DNA of 64,000 bases from Chlorops oryzae (GCA_020466095.1 CM035808.1:30578959-30642958), one strand, 5' to 3'. Counted from the first letter of the stretch, positions 52,470 through 64,000 are shown. The notes: generated from the letters alone by a model not told the origin. Program-made: numbers and translations.

Positions 52470-52850
52470 CCGGTCTATACCGAGGTTCGCAAAAGGCTAG
52501 CAATAGCTCTATTTTGTGCTCTCGGTTGCATCTTCCTACAGTTGTAAGTCCTACAGCCCCGAAGTCCCATTATCTGCAACCTTGTAATTCTAGCGTGTAG
52601 CCCTTTTTCGGCAAGCTGTCCTCATCTGCTCTCAGGACGTGTCCATACCATCGTAGCCCTATGTCCTGCAATTTCCTAATAATTGAAGCCTACGAATGTC
52701 CACGTTTCGAACATGGTCAAGACGAGTCAATCCGGATATCCGATGGAGCATCTTTGTTTCCACAACATTAAATCTTCTTTCTGCTACTTTCGTTAAGGGT
52801 AGACACTCAGAACTATAAAGACCGACAGGCCTGATAACCGTGCGGTCGCT
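52470..52850 (-). pseudogene. LINE reverse-transcriptase C-terminal remnant
   Basis: Minus-strand translation gives R-P-V-G-L-Y-S-S-E-C, then V-E-T-K-M-L-H-R-I-S-G-L-T-R-L-D-H-V-R-N and R-W-Y-G-H-V-L-R-A-D-E-D-S. This is the classic C-terminal part of a non-LTR reverse transcriptase. The frame stays open for about 95 codons and then breaks just after G-C-R (TAA). It shares K-K-G-Y-x-L-E-x-Q-G-C-R with the fragment at 6137. The catalytic YADD region is not present. Confidence 0.75.
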
Positions 52851-53263
52851 TTTCTTTCTTTTTTTTTATCGCACATAGCTCCAGTCGTTGAACGCCACAT
52901 TCGCCAAGCAGCGTTTACTCCCTCACTAACTTGATTGTGTTATATTATACTTAGGTAATAATTTCGATACCGACATTAATATCTGAATTAAGAATTTCTT
53001 TGACCTAATTACAAAAAAAAAATTGATCGAAATTTCTCACAACTCGGCTGAAAATCATACATTGTAAATTGGACTTTATAGATTTCCAACTTTCTTTAAA
53101 AACAAGTAAAGAAGTTTACATCGGCTAAGCCGATTGCACACATACCTTTTCCTCAGCCTGAAATATGTTAAAACATTACCTTAACAAAAATTCCTGCCGT
53201 TTTCGTTGTTCTAGCTTGGATATCTATTTATACCTTATCTGTACTTCGATTTAGCTTCTAATA

Positions 53264-53767
53264 GCATTGACAGATATATGGTGTAAAGTCTATAGACTTC
53301 ACACTACAATGGAAAAAGTCTATGTTGGGGTGACACACTACAATTGAATGTGGATTTATATTGTGGACTTCTTTAAAACAGCTGATAATTGAAAATTAAA
53401 ACAACAACAAAAACAATAAAAATATTTTGGTAGCATTTAGACTCGATTTTATCTCAAAAGAATCCATGAAAATATCGTTTGTTTGTTATATAAATCTACA
53501 CGATGGAATTAATTTCATGCATTTCGCATAAATTACTTGAAGTTATAAATTAAAACATCTGGTTTCCGATAAAATAATCGATATTTCGTTTAATTTGGTG
53601 CGGCGTTGCCATATCAATCTAAGAAGTCCACAATAAATCCTCCCTTTCAATGTAGTGTGAAGTCTATAAAAAGTCTATGTTGGCTAAGGTAGACTTTTGA
53701 GAAATACCTATGTGTGTCACCTAGACTTCACACCATCATGGTGTAAAATACCTATGTCTGTCAGTGC
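53264..53767. mobile_element. TA-flanked MITE, 504 bp
   Basis: Inverted ends GCATTGACAGATATA / (reverse complement) GCACTGACAGACATA and repeated internal blocks (agacttcacac, aagtctatgttgg). TA lies at 53262-53263 and 53768-53769. No ORF. Confidence 0.65.
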
Positions 53768-54346
53768 TATAAAACTCGAGATTATTATTAAGCACAAAAT
53801 TTTCGCGGATGGTGGGCATGGTCAAGTTTTAACCGTAGAGGACATTTTGTCTAGCTGCGAAATCCTCAATTCAAAAAAGTGAAAATCAAATTTTTGCGAA
53901 TTTCGCGAATGGTGGTCACGGTCAAAATTTAACCTTAAGTGACGACTTTATTTGGCGGCAAAATACACAACCAGAAGAAGCAAAAAAAATCATTTTTGTA
54001 TACAGATGCGAGAATAAGAGAAAGAGTGTTTTTTCTAATGAGTAGGATGATGACCATAGTTATAGCGATGTCGCAATTTTTTTCAGCGAAAGCTTAAGTG
54101 TACATAGTAGCTATACACACACCAAATTTAAATCAGCTGGGATGTATAGTAAAAAAGTTATCCACGAAAAACGTTAAGAATCGTGATTTTTGAAACTTCT
54201 GAACCACTTCCCACGACCCAAGAAGTGACTAGGAAAAAAATTTGTATGCAGTTTTTCGGACATTTACCTGGTTCAAGTCCATGCCAAATTTCAATATGAT
54301 ATCTTTCATGGCTTAGGAGTAAATTACGAAAAACTAAAGTGTGACC

Positions 54347-54393
<47 letters not shown>
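54347..54393. repeat. (CAGA)n microsatellite
   Basis: About eleven units at the conserved gacagac block of the ATACC element. Confidence 0.9.
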
Positions 54394-54394
<1 letters not shown>

Positions 54395-54529
54395 TGGCTA
54401 GATCGATTCCTCTTGTCACCCTGATCAAGAATATATATATATATGTCTATATCTATCGCGACTCCTTTGGTATGTTACATACTCCGTGCCAAACTTAATA
54501 TACCCTTTCCTTCGGAAAAGGTATAAAAA

Positions 54530-56830
54530 AATCAAATTTTAAACTAACGTCCGCAATTTGAAAGTGCTTCTAATTTATGGGCTGCAACTGTATTCAACAC
54601 AAAACGTCCCACGCACCTTCTCTGACAATTGGGGATATACTTTTCTCGATTTCACTGCAGCCGCAGAAGGACTCTTCTGTCTCGCATTGCCCGTTCTTTT
54701 GCCGCAACTATGCTTGGGTGATAATTGGGGTGTTTAGTTAGATATGGGACGCAACAAGTTCTGGCGGAGAATACCCGGACTAAAAAAGTAAAATGCTTCT
54801 CATGCGATATGACCATAGAAGGCCATCTCATGCATAGCAAATAGGGATGGTAGTAAACTGCTTCAATGTTCGCATCATTGAATTTCTGTTTTTTTCTCTT
54901 TGAGTCTCCAGGCGTCCTACACGTTTGTCTCATGAGGAAATGCCGTTATACCGTATAAAATATGCCAAGTGTGAATGCCAAAATGAATTCAAGATAATTC
55001 TCGTCCTTTTGGCTTTGCGAAAAAGTCATCCAAAGATCGGGTACCTACTACAATTGTATGAATACATGTGTATAACACTCTTGTTGGCATTGTTCTGTGC
55101 GTCGAACACGAACGTGGAAAATGGAATGGAATGGAATGGAATGTGACGGAAGGGTCGATTAATAAGTCAAATGATAATGGTAGTGACTTCTCACCATTTA
55201 AGTCGTAATCAATAAAATACTCAAAAGGAAGCACATATTAATGATTGTAATTTATAGTGCAATTTTTATAGGGTTTATTTTCGTCTTTGAAATAAATATG
55301 TACTGGACCCGATATAGGGTATATGAAATAGATTTCTGACAGTGCTTTTTTTTTGCCAGTTATTAATTTTACATACATATAACTATAATAATCATTCGCA
55401 CAACGGCTCTACCGCAAAAGGAGGACATCCCATATACCGATTTTGTCTGCTGACTCCGATCAGAAATTACTTCCACATGAGCTTTCGAAGATAATTTCAG
55501 CCTAATCGGTGAAGTAATCATCAGTTTCCTGCAGCGTGGATTCAACGTAAAATGTCTCTTTTCTCAGTTCTGTTTTTCGTGACACCAATTTCAAACTATT
55601 CGATGAATTCTTGCATGGCAATCATACGGCCTTCATTGCTTTCAGTTTTTCTTTTCTTTTCAGTTTTCATTGAATGTTGCATTCGTGGAATTTCGAAAAC
55701 AGCCTTCGTAGCTTCTCTACACTCGGAATATGGGTGGGTAACATAGCAAATAAGAATCGCTTTAGGCGTACGTTTAATTGCTTTTTCCTTCATACAGAAG
55801 ACAATAAATTTTGTGTTAACAATAATTTAAAGTTCTCAGTGCTGTTTTCTTTTTTTTTTTTTCTTTCTTTATTTTATTCTTTTATCTTTTTTCATAGCAT
55901 CGTTTTTCTCGCATGCAATTCTGCTTTTCGAAGTGCTTGATCCGCTAAAAGGATAATAAACGTCAGTTCGGTGAAAGTGTGTGATTGATTATCCATGGAG
56001 TACACATAATTTACTGTTAAATCGGATATGCCTTCCGTATGCACATAAAAGCATTGAGCAGAGGTCGAATGGCTTTAATAGCCAAAAAGCCTGGGGCATA
56101 GCCCCAAGGATAGAAATTTACCATTGAGTTGCTCTCGCTGTATGAGGTGGTTTCGTTTTATGTTTCCGATTTCCGGACACGATTCGCAGGAACATATGTG
56201 CATACATATGTATGTTGAATTTCTGTACAAAACAAATTAGCTGAAATCATCGAACTAGAAGATCTAATTACCCACAAATGTAAAAGTGAAAGGTTTCTTC
56301 ATAATTAACAAGACAATGGCAAGTGTGCAACGTGACGAAATTGAAACGCTATAAATCTCTTGTTGCAACTTCGTCCCTAAAGAGCTGTTCTTTTGTGACT
56401 ATGTAGAATTGAATGAAATGCAAAAGGCAAAATATATTTCTTAATATGACTTCGATTAGGTCGACTTTTTGGCTTCAAAACGAATCATTAATCGAAAAAA
56501 AAAAGTTCAAACAATTAATTCATTCTGAATTTTGGATAAAAGTTTTCATAATTTCTTTCTACCATGAGTTTTGTAAATAAAAAAAATTGTTCATAATTGT
56601 TTAAATTCGTTTATATGCAGGAAATTCAAAAAATCTTCTACAATTTTTAGAGCTAAAAATACTCATTTAGGATGAGCATAAATTTAAAAGGGATTTTAGA
56701 GGACTTTTTGAATTGCCCGAATGTTAAAATTTTGTTGCTTATATTGCTGAAGATGCTGAAGAAGAGAGAGCGAAATTTTGAAAATAAAAAAAGAATTATA
56801 CCGTTGAAAACTCAAAAATCTTACATTGTT
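54530..56830. other. Non-coding, no gene recognised
   Basis: Open frames at 54652-54933, 55552-55746 and 55674-55940 have no signature. A short (AATGG)n run lies at 55119-55143. Confidence 0.35.
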
Positions 56831-56836
56831 TTGTTA

Positions 56837-57151
56837 GGCCCGATATAACAGTGTATACTTAAGTTAAGGAAGCTTGAAGACTTAAGAACACCGTAAGTGT
56901 CAAGCGGTTTAACAGTCAATTTTTATCCAAAACTCGCGAAAACTGTTTTCGGCCAGCAACGTTTGATAAAATCTATTATTTTTTTGTTTATAATTTTTTA
57001 AAATTCGTAAAATTTAGTGAAATTCCTTCATTAAATTAATTTGAAAACTTATTTAAGGAGCACTTAAAATTTGTACTGTTAAATTGCTTTACAGACTTAA
57101 GCTTTACTTAAGTGCTAAGGAGACCTTAAGTATGCACTGTAATATCGGGCC
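56837..57151. mobile_element. PIF/Harbinger-type MITE, 315 bp, TTA flanks
   Basis: Inverted ends GGCCCGATATAACAGTG / (reverse complement) GGCCCGATATTACAGTG; TTA lies at 56834-56836 and 57152-57154. Inner arms carry tacttaag repeats. The 3-bp TWA duplication fits PIF/Harbinger. Confidence 0.75.
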
Positions 57152-57581
57152 TTAGTATTTTAAATATTTCGAAGCATACTTCAAGGATTTGTCATACTTA
57201 TAAAAAATAAAAATTTTTTAATGATTTTTGAGTTTTAAATGGGTATAGCTCCCTAATTCGGCATTTTATCATAATTGTGTTTTGTGAAGAAGTAATTGGC
57301 TTATCTCAGAGTACATTTTGGTGTTAGCTTAGAATACCGAACTTTAACTCATACATACATATGGGCAAAAAGTGGTAAAAAAAAACTTAAAAAATTTTTT
57401 TACATGAAGGCGTACCGATAACTCAAAAAACGAATGATGCTGTTAAATTCGGTCTTGTCTTTTTTTCGACTACCACAGTGTAGTCTAGGAAATCAATTTT
57501 ATTATGACCTGAAGCTCGAAAAAATCCAAACTTAAGGTAGAAATGAATTCACGAAAAGGTCGAATAAACCAAAAATCAATA

Positions 57582-57800
57582 ATTGTTATACCTAGCTTGA
57601 GTAGGGTATATTGGTTTTGTGCAAATCTTGTAACAACAAAAACTAAGCTCCGTAAAAATGTATATAATCTTGATCAGGATCGAAAACTGAATCGTTCGTC
57701 CGCCCGTCCGTCCGTGCGTCTCTTCGTCCGTCTATGACCAGATCTCCTTCGAAACGGCTGGACCAATTTCGTCGAAATTCCACACACAGTTAGTTTGGTC
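57582..57800 (-). mobile_element. Fragment of the ATACCC element, reversed
   Basis: Contains atacctagcttgagtagggt, then ttgatcaggatcgaaaactg and repeated ccgtccgt, the mirror image of the 3' part of 38586-39737. Confidence 0.55.
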
Positions 57801-57804
57801 CTCG

Positions 57805-59545
57805 AGCATGATCCTCTAGGTATCAGTACACGTTCCTAAAAAAAAATCCGTCAGCATTAGAGCAACATTTGATGTTGCCCGTATATTGCTCGTGTAAACT
57901 GGATAGCAAAAGAAGGCAGAATGGCCGAACAACAAAACTATGAAGTGTTCAAAATAATTTTGGTATTGACAGCAACAAAAACCAAAAATACGAAAATCTT
58001 GTAGGTACCCTATTAAGTGGATAGTTTTAATTGAAGTTCGGCGCCGGGCGATTTATTTAGCAACCAAAAATAGTCCTCTCTCCCATTTAAATTATGGTCA
58101 TGGCCATCATTTGTGAAATTGCCATAACTCTAATTATTACTCTTATGGATTGCCAGAGAGATCTCGACAGAGTATGTGTCTCCTTCTTCTGTCAAAATCT
58201 CTCTCATTTGGACAATAGTGTAGTACGAGAACAGCTTTCGGTAAAATTGGGCATTGTATTTTAGTTTCTTTAAATTTTGATTTTTAAAGCCATTTTGAAA
58301 AGCAGAGTGATAAATAATAAGGATGAAAAAGTGATAGAATTCATCAGTTTTCAGAGAAAATGTGAAAGGTCAACAAAGTACGCTGCAAGTCCCTACGCTG
58401 CCCTATTGCATACACAACGGCAGTGAATGCGATATTGCCATCAGAAAATTGATTTCGAAAACTGCCACTGCCGATGCTGATGCCTTTTTTTAATTCAGCC
58501 TTAATTGATTGAATTCGTGGTTAAAAGTTTCGAGAGAATCAGGCTACCATATTTAAGTAATTATGGTTTACGTGGGTTTTAACTACAAAACTATTGGATC
58601 GAATTTAATTGGATTTCAAGCGAATTTCGTTTTGAATTTGTGGATATAAATAATATTTCCAAGAAATTTAAAAATGGCATTTAATCTGTTGAAAACGATA
58701 ACAAATCAAACACTCGTTTGTCAATTGCAACAGATTATCCTCTAGTCTTCCTTCCTCAATGTCCCACGAGAAAAGAGCCGCCAGTGATAAGCAAGCCTTT
58801 TGCAAATTATTCGCATACTTTTTTGATTCCGTATACGACGATTTCGATCAACGTCTCCACTCACTGCATTCATCAAATATATAGCAATGTTTAATGAAGT
58901 TTTAAACGTGCGCAGTTCGACCTTCCTCCCTCATCTCTTCTCAAAAACCGTGCCACATTGTTGTGTAAAAAAACTAGCTTTAATATTTAATAAATCCTCA
59001 TCCACTGGTGTATTTTTAGAGGCCTGGAAAACGTCTCCAATCACACCTATGTATCTTTAAGTCTGTGGACAAAAACTGAGTTAAAAACTATAGACCTATA
59101 GTAAAACTCTAAGCAATTTCCAAAACTCGCTATTTGTAAAATTCACATTGCCAGCATTCAAAGCGGATTTTTCCCGGGCAGGTCAACTACGTTTAAACTA
59201 GCTCTGTTTACCAATTTATCCTTCGAAACTTTTGTATGTGGTGTGCAAGTTGACGTCTTGTACACTGACTCCGTTAAGGCATTTGACTTTCTAAATCATA
59301 TTTTTCTATTCAATTGAGTACAGGCGTTAGGCATCCATTCGAATTTTCTCTGCTGGATTAAAGTTCCATTATCCAACAGGAGGTTGGCTGTCTTTGTTGA
59401 TAACTATTATTCAAGAGAAATAGTGGTGAAATCCCGAGTACTGCTGAAATTGATATCAATAGAGCGACAATGATCAAAGATTTGGGAGTGCTTTTCGATT
59501 CCCAAAATAAATTTCAAAGATCCCAGGAATAACATTATATCTAAA
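57805..59545. other. Non-coding, no gene recognised
   Basis: No signature on either strand. Confidence 0.35.
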
Positions 59546-59549
59546 GCAA

Positions 59550-59929
59550 CCCTGCAGGAAATGTCAATAGTGAATCTATACTCTTTCTCTACTGACTGCG
59601 TCAACAGTACTACTGACCAGTTAAACCCGTCGCAATGCTTTGCGTTATTGACATTTAACATTGAGTTGTCATTGAATGTCAACAGTAGACCGAAAATCTA
59701 TTGACGACCTATTGACGTCGGTACTATTATATAGAGAAAAAGGAGTACTCTTTCGCTCTATAAGGAGACATGTTGTTGACATGGTCAATAAAGATGAACT
59801 ATACCTTTTGACAGTACAGCTTCTATAATGACACCGCCCGTAAATACTGTTGACGTTGGAACTAGTTCTCTTGTCTATATTGACGTCAGTATAGACATGG
59901 GGCCATATGGCGACAGGCTTACTGCAGGG
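59550..59929. mobile_element. CCCTGCAG-TIR MITE, uninterrupted copy (380 bp)
   Basis: Starts CCCTGCAGGAAATGTC and ends TTACTGCAGGG. It is the reference for the copy split by mariner at 41495-43132. Rich in tattgac/gtcaat motifs. Confidence 0.7.
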
Positions 59930-60103
59930 AAGCTTTCCTAGCAGTCCTGTGGAAACAATACTAAGCTTCCTCCGTTCGGGTGCACTCAATTATTCGAATG
60001 AGAATAGTGGGACTCAAAAATCAACGTCAAACTGTCATAAGCAATCGCTTTAACGGAGAATTTTCGAGAAATCATTAGCTACATTGAAATTATTTATGAC
60101 CAG

Positions 60104-60339
60104 GGACCGGATTTTATTGCTTTTATAAATTTAAAGCATACTTCATGGAGTAAAAAATTTTGTATAACTCACACAAAGTTAAGATTCACATAGATTTTTA
60201 ACTTCAATTTGATTTTTTTTGAAGTTAGAAAAGCGGTTTGAAGTTCAACGTCCCTAAATTTATCCGCAAAATGTTGGTAAGAAAAAATTTTGCACCATAA
60301 AGTATGCTTTAAATTTATAAAAGCAACAAAATCGGAGCC
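60104..60339. mobile_element. Long-TIR MITE, 236 bp, with CAG flanks
   Basis: Inverted repeats of roughly 60 bp (for example TTGCTTTTATAAATTTAAAG) start GGACCGGATTTTATTGC. CAG lies at 60101-60103 and 60340-60342. Same flank type as the element at 33283. Confidence 0.65.
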
Positions 60340-60344
60340 CAGTT

Positions 60345-61212
60345 TATGAATCATTTTTCACCTTATTTAGATATTTAAGTCAAATTACTTCATCTTTAAA
60401 AGACTCGGAAGAGCAGGCTATAAAGGTTTTTGTAAAAATTAAAAAACTTTGAATATTCTCACAAAATTTTCGAGTGGAAGGAAAAATTTCTTCCCAAAAA
60501 CCAACTTCAATTAAAATTTTATCCTCATAGACCTTCAAGCGCAGGTAACTAATTTTCACAACGGAAAAGAATTTTTGAAAAAAAGGAAGAAGAAAGAAAA
60601 AATTAAAGAAAACGATCAAGTCAAAAGAAAATCGAGCAGCTGGAAAACTTTTGCACTCGCAATGAATTATAAATACTCGCTCGCATTATGTGATAAGGAC
60701 GGAGTGCATCCAATTCGAGGGAAACGTGAAGGCGAAGGCTTTAAACAAAAGCAAGACTTAGACATAGACGTACACGAATGCGAAGCCCGTGCCAATGATT
60801 TCTATTTCAATTGCAATTAAGATGCAATTTCTATTCCAGACAGGCACACACGCGACTTGGGACTCGACTCTCAATGAGAAGCGAGCATTTAAGAACAAAT
60901 CCATCTTAACAACAATTAGGTACCTGCAAACGATTTGAAAAGTAAAAGTTTTTGTTTTGACAACGCCCGTCATTTCAAGTTCATGGCATGGATTCCACGA
61001 AAAGTTATTCACACTCGTGTTCTTGATTATAAAGAACAGTTTGCCAGCAAAATAAGAGTGAGCAGCGAACATTAATGAATTTAAGATGAAACCAAACGCT
61101 TCTTCGTCAAGGGTAAATGCTCAAGGTTGCTAAAATTAATGCTGTGTGTGTGTTAAATTTCACTTTAAACCTATTGTCAGAAACAGAAACAGCACATGCA
61201 TCGATTAATGTT
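60345..61212. other. Non-coding, no gene recognised
   Basis: The 81-codon frame at 60575-60820 is lysine-rich and unsupported. Confidence 0.35.
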
Positions 61213-61214
61213 TA

Positions 61215-62508
61215 ACAGGTTGGCTGATAAGTCCCCGGTCTAACAAAGAAATACACATTTTTTTGTCAAAATTCGTTTTTATTATTCAACATAGTTCCCT
61301 TCAAGAGCGATACAACGATTATAACGACCTTCCAATTTTTTGATACCATTTTGGTAGTACTCCTTCGGTTTTGCCTCAAAATAGGCCTCAGTTTCGGCGA
61401 TCACCTCTTCATTGCAGCCAAATTTTTTCCCTGCGAGCATCCTTTTGAGGTCTGAGAACAAGAAAAAGTCGCTGGGGGCCAGATCTGGAGAATACGGTGG
61501 GTGGGGAAGCAATTCGAAGCCTAATTCATGAATTTTTGCCATCGTTCTCAATGACTTGTGGCACGGTGCGTTGTCTTGGTGGAACAACACTTTTTTCTTC
61601 TTCATATGGGGCCGTTTTGCCGCGATTTCGACCTTCAAACGCTCCAATAACGACATATAATAGTCACTGTTGATGATTTTTCCCTTCTCAAGATAATCGA
61701 TAAAAATTATTCCATGCCCATCCCAAAAAAAAAAAGGCCATTACTTTGCCAGCGGACTTTTGAGTCTTTCCACGCTTCGGAGACGGTTCACCGATCGCTG
61801 TTCACTCAGCCGACTGTCGATTGGACTCAGGAGTGTAGTGATAGAGCCATGTTTCATCCATTGTCACATATCGACGCAAAAACTCGAGTGTATTGCGAGT
61901 TAACAGCTGCAAACACCGCTCAGAATCATCAACACGTTGTTGTTTTTGGTCAAATGTGAGCTCGCGCGGCACCCATTTTGCACAGAGCTTTTTCATATCC
62001 AAATATTGATGAATGATATGACCAACACGTTCCTTTGATATCTTTAAGGCCTCTGCTATCTCGATCAACTTCATTTTACGGTCATTCAAAATCATTTTGT
62101 GAATTTTTTTGATGTTTTCGTCGGTAACCACCTCTTTCGGGCGTCCACTGCGTTCACCGTCCTCCGTGCTCATTTCACCACGCTTGAATTTTGCATACCA
62201 ATCAATTATTGTTGATTTTCCTGGGGCAGAGTCCGGAAACTCATTATCAAGCCAAGTTTTTGCTTCCACTGTATTTTTTCCCTTCCGAAAACAGTATTTT
62301 ATCAAAACACGAAATTCCTTTTTTTCCATTTTTTTCACAATAACAAAAGTTGCTTCACAAAAGACGCTCTATCTCACAATCTAATTGACTTACAGACGTC
62401 AAATTTTGACACGAATCATTTGAAGGTTGCCACTATATAAAAATAATATGCATTTAATACTAGCGACGCCATCTATGTGTCAGACCGGGGACTTATCAGC
62501 CAACCTGT
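61215..62508 (-). mobile_element. irritans-type mariner, full length (1294 bp), disabled
   Basis: Ends ACAGGTTGGCTGATAAGTCC continue as CCGGTCT and are identical over 27 bp. They are flanked by TA (61213-61214, 62509-62510). The termini are those of the Himar1/irritans group. Confidence 0.93.
61282..62338 (-). pseudogene. Broken irritans-type mariner transposase
   Basis: The N-terminal part reads 62338 to 61802 (M-K-K-M-E-K-K-E-F-R-V-L-I-K-Y-C-F-R, then helix-turn-helix and T-M-D-E-T-W). The C-terminal part reads on to 61282 with H-Q-D-N-A-P-C-H and Y-S-P-D-L-A-P-S-D, ending L-E-G-N-Y-V-E. Two lesions separate them: an opal stop where mariners have Trp after Q-S-A-E (about 61802), and an 11-T run on the minus strand (61725-61735 as A on the plus strand) that shifts the frame by one. 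The rest is well conserved, so inactivation looks recent. Not expected to make active enzyme. Confidence 0.92.
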
Positions 62509-62510
62509 TA

Positions 62511-63100
62511 TTTGTATGGTTTTTGTTTTAAGTTTGAACAGTAATCGATTCTTGACATGGCGTTGGGTCGATTAGACCTTCGAGTATTTAGTATGCGGAA
62601 TTCCATCTGGAATTCTTCATAGTCTAAAGTTGAAGGCTTTAGGACGATCGAGTCATAATGTGGATTAAAGATAAAATATAATATCACTTTTCTATCGATG
62701 TCCTTGAAACAAATATTTCCCTAATGAGCAGCTCTCTTAACAAATATAGGTATGATCAGACATAAGTATCTCTTAAAGGTCTATAAAACACAAAGAAATT
62801 TTCGCTGGTTTCATGGAGAAATCTCACTCTTATAAATGCAAGAAAATGTTCCGTTCTTTCATACAAAACATCGAATCTCTAAATCATCTTCACTACGTTT
62901 TTGTCAAATGTTTTGACTACATATATAAAAATAGGGTTTCAACAATTTTCGACTTACTTTAGACCACTTTGAGGTCAGTAATCGACAAAAAACATTTTCA
63001 TTAACATAATTTTTCCCCCAATTTTTTCCTAAATTTAGTTTTAGAGATCCTTCCGCTTTGACGGAAAATTATGTGTACCTACTATCGAATTAGTTACAAA
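62511..63100. other. Non-coding, no gene recognised
   Basis: AT-rich; nothing supported. Confidence 0.35.
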
Positions 63101-63104
63101 GTGT

Positions 63105-63372
63105 GGTTGATAGAGAAAGTGGGAGGATGTCCTCCATTTTCACTTAGGATCATTCTGTATGCCGAGTTTCGGCGTGATTATTCCAGCCGTTTCGAAAATG
63201 ATACGATTACAGGCGGCCGGGCAGACGAACGGACGGACCGATAGACGGACATGTCTACATCGATTCATTTTTCTATCCTGACCAGGATTATATACATATT
63301 TCTATACATGTGGAGTTTAGTTCTTGCTATAACAAGATTTGCATAAAACTTTGCTTAAGCTGGGTACAGAAA
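63105..63372 (+). mobile_element. Fragment of the ATACCC element, 3' part
   Basis: Contains cacttaggatcattctgtat, ttccagccgtttcg, gacggacc, acatgtctacatcgattcat and a worn CTGGGTA terminus. Colinear with 39470-39737. Confidence 0.6.
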
Positions 63373-63374
63373 AC

Positions 63375-64000
63375 ATAATTCATTAATCTTAGTGAAAACG
63401 TTCAAAATCGGGGAATTTAAATCATACAACAATTTGAAAACTCTCATTTAAATATTTAACCTCCCTCCCCCACCAGCGATTTCAAAAGCTGAAATTAAAA
63501 TAGTCGTTATTGACAGAGTTCATTGCGTTTCTGTTTGCAAAAATGCAAAACATGTGTAAGGGGCCGCCGGCATCGCCAGCGATCGACGAAATTTTCGGGG
63601 AATTTTTAATACGAATTTTCATGGCCGAAAGTGCGGTTAAAAGATAAATTTGTTCAAGTGCCTTGCATGCTCGTGTGGTTTATTGATGTTGCCGTTCTAA
63701 AACAAATAAATGAAATTTACAAAGTATCTACGTCTCTGCAACATTTGCCGCTGCAGCGAGAATGAATTTCGCGAACAAAATTTGAAAATATTGTTATAGA
63801 ATTCTGCATCGATGTTTTTTCGTTCTTGCAAATCATCCCCGCTCCAAGTTTTTTTTTTTTTTTTTTTTACCGCTTAACAATGTTAAATATGTCAAACTCT
63901 TTGCCGAGGGCACGTAAATTTTGTTCATCAGTGTGTAACGTCCAAAACCACTAGAGATAGACCGCATGAAACGTGCGCGTGCCAGCGACAGAAATGATCG
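63375..64000. other. Non-coding window end
   Basis: Poly(T) at 63849-63869; no gene recognised. Confidence 0.35.

Larger units (their letters stand above)
53100..54525 (+). mobile_element. ATACC-TIR element interrupted by a TA-flanked MITE
   Basis: It starts aacaagtaaagaagtttaca; inverted termini ATACCTTTTCC (about 53145) and GGAAAAGGTAT near 54513-54523. It carries the cagacagaca block and the atatatatatatgtctat tail of the ATACCC elements at 38.6 and 63.2 kb. The MITE at 53264-53767 is inserted inside. Confidence 0.55.

Noticed and set aside
54652..54933. 93-codon minus-strand frame with Cys and His residues
   Set aside because: No zinc-finger spacing or family resemblance.
60575..60820. 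81-codon lysine-rich plus-strand frame
   Set aside because: Low-complexity start and no homology; partly driven by purine-rich sequence beside the long-TIR MITE.

Overview
The window is AT-rich nuclear DNA from an insect, most probably a higher (cyclorrhaphan) fly. Three protein-coding genes can be read with confidence. They have fly-like exon structures and sequences, very long introns, and a dense load of small transposable elements. No rRNA, true tRNA gene, CRISPR array, virus or bacterial-type operon was seen. Species is not resolved; a tephritid-like fly is a guess from genome texture only.

Genes. (1) shibire (dynamin) lies on the minus strand from the ATG at 30079 to alternative 3' ends at 11549 and 7635. 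Thirteen common coding exons plus two alternative last exons were reconstructed from splice sites and reading phase. They give an 879-aa long form and an 856-aa short form with GTPase, middle, PH, GED and proline-rich regions. (2) RpLP2 (60S stalk protein P2) lies on the plus strand: a 5' UTR exon near 31584-31663, the whole ORF in one exon (31860-32195) and a poly(A) signal at 32519. It is head-to-head with shibire. (3) Ctr1A (high-affinity copper importer) lies on the minus strand: five coding exons between 44473 and 37413 encode 226 aa.

Layout. 1-7.6 kb: no recognised gene; several inverted-repeat elements, a LINE remnant and a tRNA-derived SINE. 7.6-30.1 kb: shibire, whose introns hold many MITEs and one ~0.9-kb terminal-inverted-repeat (TIR) element. 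30.1-32.6 kb: divergent promoter region and RpLP2. 32.8-37.4 kb: MITEs and a 32-bp tandem array. 37.4-44.5 kb: Ctr1A, with a 127-bp tandem array in one intron and, in another, a mariner nested in a MITE plus a TIR element holding a minisatellite. 44.5-64 kb: no recognised gene; a repeat-rich tract with two near-identical-length hAT-type MITEs with perfect 8-bp target duplications, nested TIR elements, a LINE remnant, a second SINE copy and a disabled irritans-type mariner.

The genes do not form one pathway: endocytic membrane fission, ribosome stalk and copper uptake. The most unusual observation is that two or more unrelated-looking TIR families carry internal tRNA-like A/B-box modules (about 25.6, 26.0, 38.0, 45.8 and 48.9 kb). 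All element classifications come from termini and target-site duplications read by eye; no database search was possible.
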